A stretch of 64,000 nucleotides of DNA, taken from Tabrizicola sp. (GTDB taxonomy: Bacteria > Pseudomonadota > Alphaproteobacteria > Rhodobacterales > Rhodobacteraceae). The position numbers were made by a program, and so were the translations under genes. The notes under the pieces were generated by a model that saw only the letters and a program-made list of their open reading frames with translations, was not told the origin of the DNA and searched no databases. Every line of letters begins with the position of its first letter. The stretch's first letter is position 1. Below, in pieces: positions 63,735-64,000 of this stretch. The stretch covers positions 62,001-126,000 of the forward strand of contig NZ_JAEULO010000039.1 of assembly GCF_016793705.1 (NCBI RefSeq). Reading direction: 5' to 3'.

Positions 63735-64000
63735 ATGTCCGAAGCTTTCATCTATGACGCCGTCCGGTCCCCGCGCGGCAAGGGTCGCCCCGACGGGTCG
63801 CTGCACGAGCTGACCTCGGTCGCCTTGTCGGCCAAGGTGCTGAACGCGGTGAAGGAACGGAACGGGCTGGAAGGCCACGCGGTCGAGGACGTGATCTGGG
63901 GCAACGTCACCCAGGTGGGCGAGCAGGGCGGGTGCCTCGCGCGGTCGGCGGTTCTGGCCTCGGATCTTGACGAACGCATTCCGGGCCTTGCAATCAACCG
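63735..64000 (+). CDS. acetyl-CoA C-acetyltransferase (thiolase), 5' part
   Basis: The visible 88 residues begin MSEAFIYDAVRSPRGKGRPDGSLHEL and include DVIWGNVTQVGEQGG and RIPGLAINR, the segment just before the catalytic cysteine of thiolases (the NRFCASG region would lie at the window edge). The gene runs off the right end. It follows GST by ten bases and probably forms one operon with the acyl-CoA dehydrogenase. Confidence 0.9.
   Translation, partial: MSEAFIYDAVRSPRGKGRPDGSLHELTSVALSAKVLNAVKERNGLEGHAVEDVIWGNVTQVGEQGGCLARSAVLASDLDERIPGLAIN

Noticed and set aside
60722-63751. A very long open frame on the minus strand (about 1,000 codons) opposite the acyl-CoA dehydrogenase, MerR and GST genes.
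   Set aside because: It is antisense to well-supported genes with family motifs, has no motif of its own, and long antisense frames are expected at this GC content.

Overview
The window is about 64 kb of very GC-rich, densely packed chromosome. It carries short ATGA/GTGA gene overlaps, frequent GTG starts, and a gene set typical of Rhodobacterales: FnrL-type boxes around a ccoNOQP/ccoGHIS cluster, a TauE plus TIGR02186 pair, a UbiK-type small protein, and Rhodobacter-style palindromic repeats. A member of the Rhodobacteraceae (alphaproteobacteria), metabolically versatile and able to respire at low oxygen, is the best reading. The assignment rests on gene content and motifs, because no database search was possible. 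No tRNA, rRNA, CRISPR array, transposase or prophage was seen.

Layout. 1-4.3 kb: a glutamate-synthase-like glxB/glxC/glxD set (minus strand) diverges from three tiny membrane proteins and an APC amine/amino-acid permease; this looks like a module for importing and assimilating an amine. 4.3-10.1 kb: housekeeping and hypothetical genes (two small membrane proteins, an Imm10-like protein, hemF, a lipoprotein, an SDR, an RsmC-like methylase, clpS, a HAD phosphatase). 10.3-12.9 kb: a PBP5-type D,D-carboxypeptidase with a SPOR tail, and a FAH-family enzyme. 13-22 kb: the cbb3 oxidase structural genes ccoNOQP and maturation genes ccoGHIS, separated by a DUF2270 gene on the other strand. FNR boxes lie upstream of ccoN/usp (two) and ccoG (one).

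22-29.2 kb: a two-domain UspA protein, a serralysin-like RTX metalloprotease with a small exported partner, a MerR regulator, two hotdog thioesterases, a MATE exporter and a second Usp. 29.3-33.5 kb: a lipid A phosphoethanolamine transferase coupled to diacylglycerol kinase, a tiny ORF, a long inverted repeat, an Nfu-type Fe-S scaffold, tsaB and rimI. 33.6-40.1 kb: a BMP-type nucleoside ABC importer plus purine nucleoside phosphorylase, interrupted by a VasI/TagO-like exported protein. 40.2-47.5 kb: TauE/TIGR02186, a VOC protein, ubiK, lgt, a MidA-like methylase, a YfiH-type protein, a small ORF, an Lrp regulator and trxB.

47.7-52.5 kb: a translationally coupled oxidative galactose (De Ley-Doudoroff) operon without a visible galactonate dehydratase, convergent with a GH13 alpha-glucosidase. 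52.7-60.6 kb: two MFS transporters around a DUF4424 protein, asd, a small hypothetical, an aldo/keto reductase and a MuiA/DUF4139 protein. 60.8-64 kb: a MerR regulator with its probable operators, an acyl-CoA dehydrogenase, a GST and the start of a thiolase (fatty/branched acid catabolism).

The most unusual items are palindromic repeat DNA read in frame inside ccoI and apparently at the 5' end of tsaB, the VasI-like insertion in the nucleoside importer operon, the three-small-membrane-protein plus APC plus glxBCD arrangement, and the serralysin/small exported protein pair.
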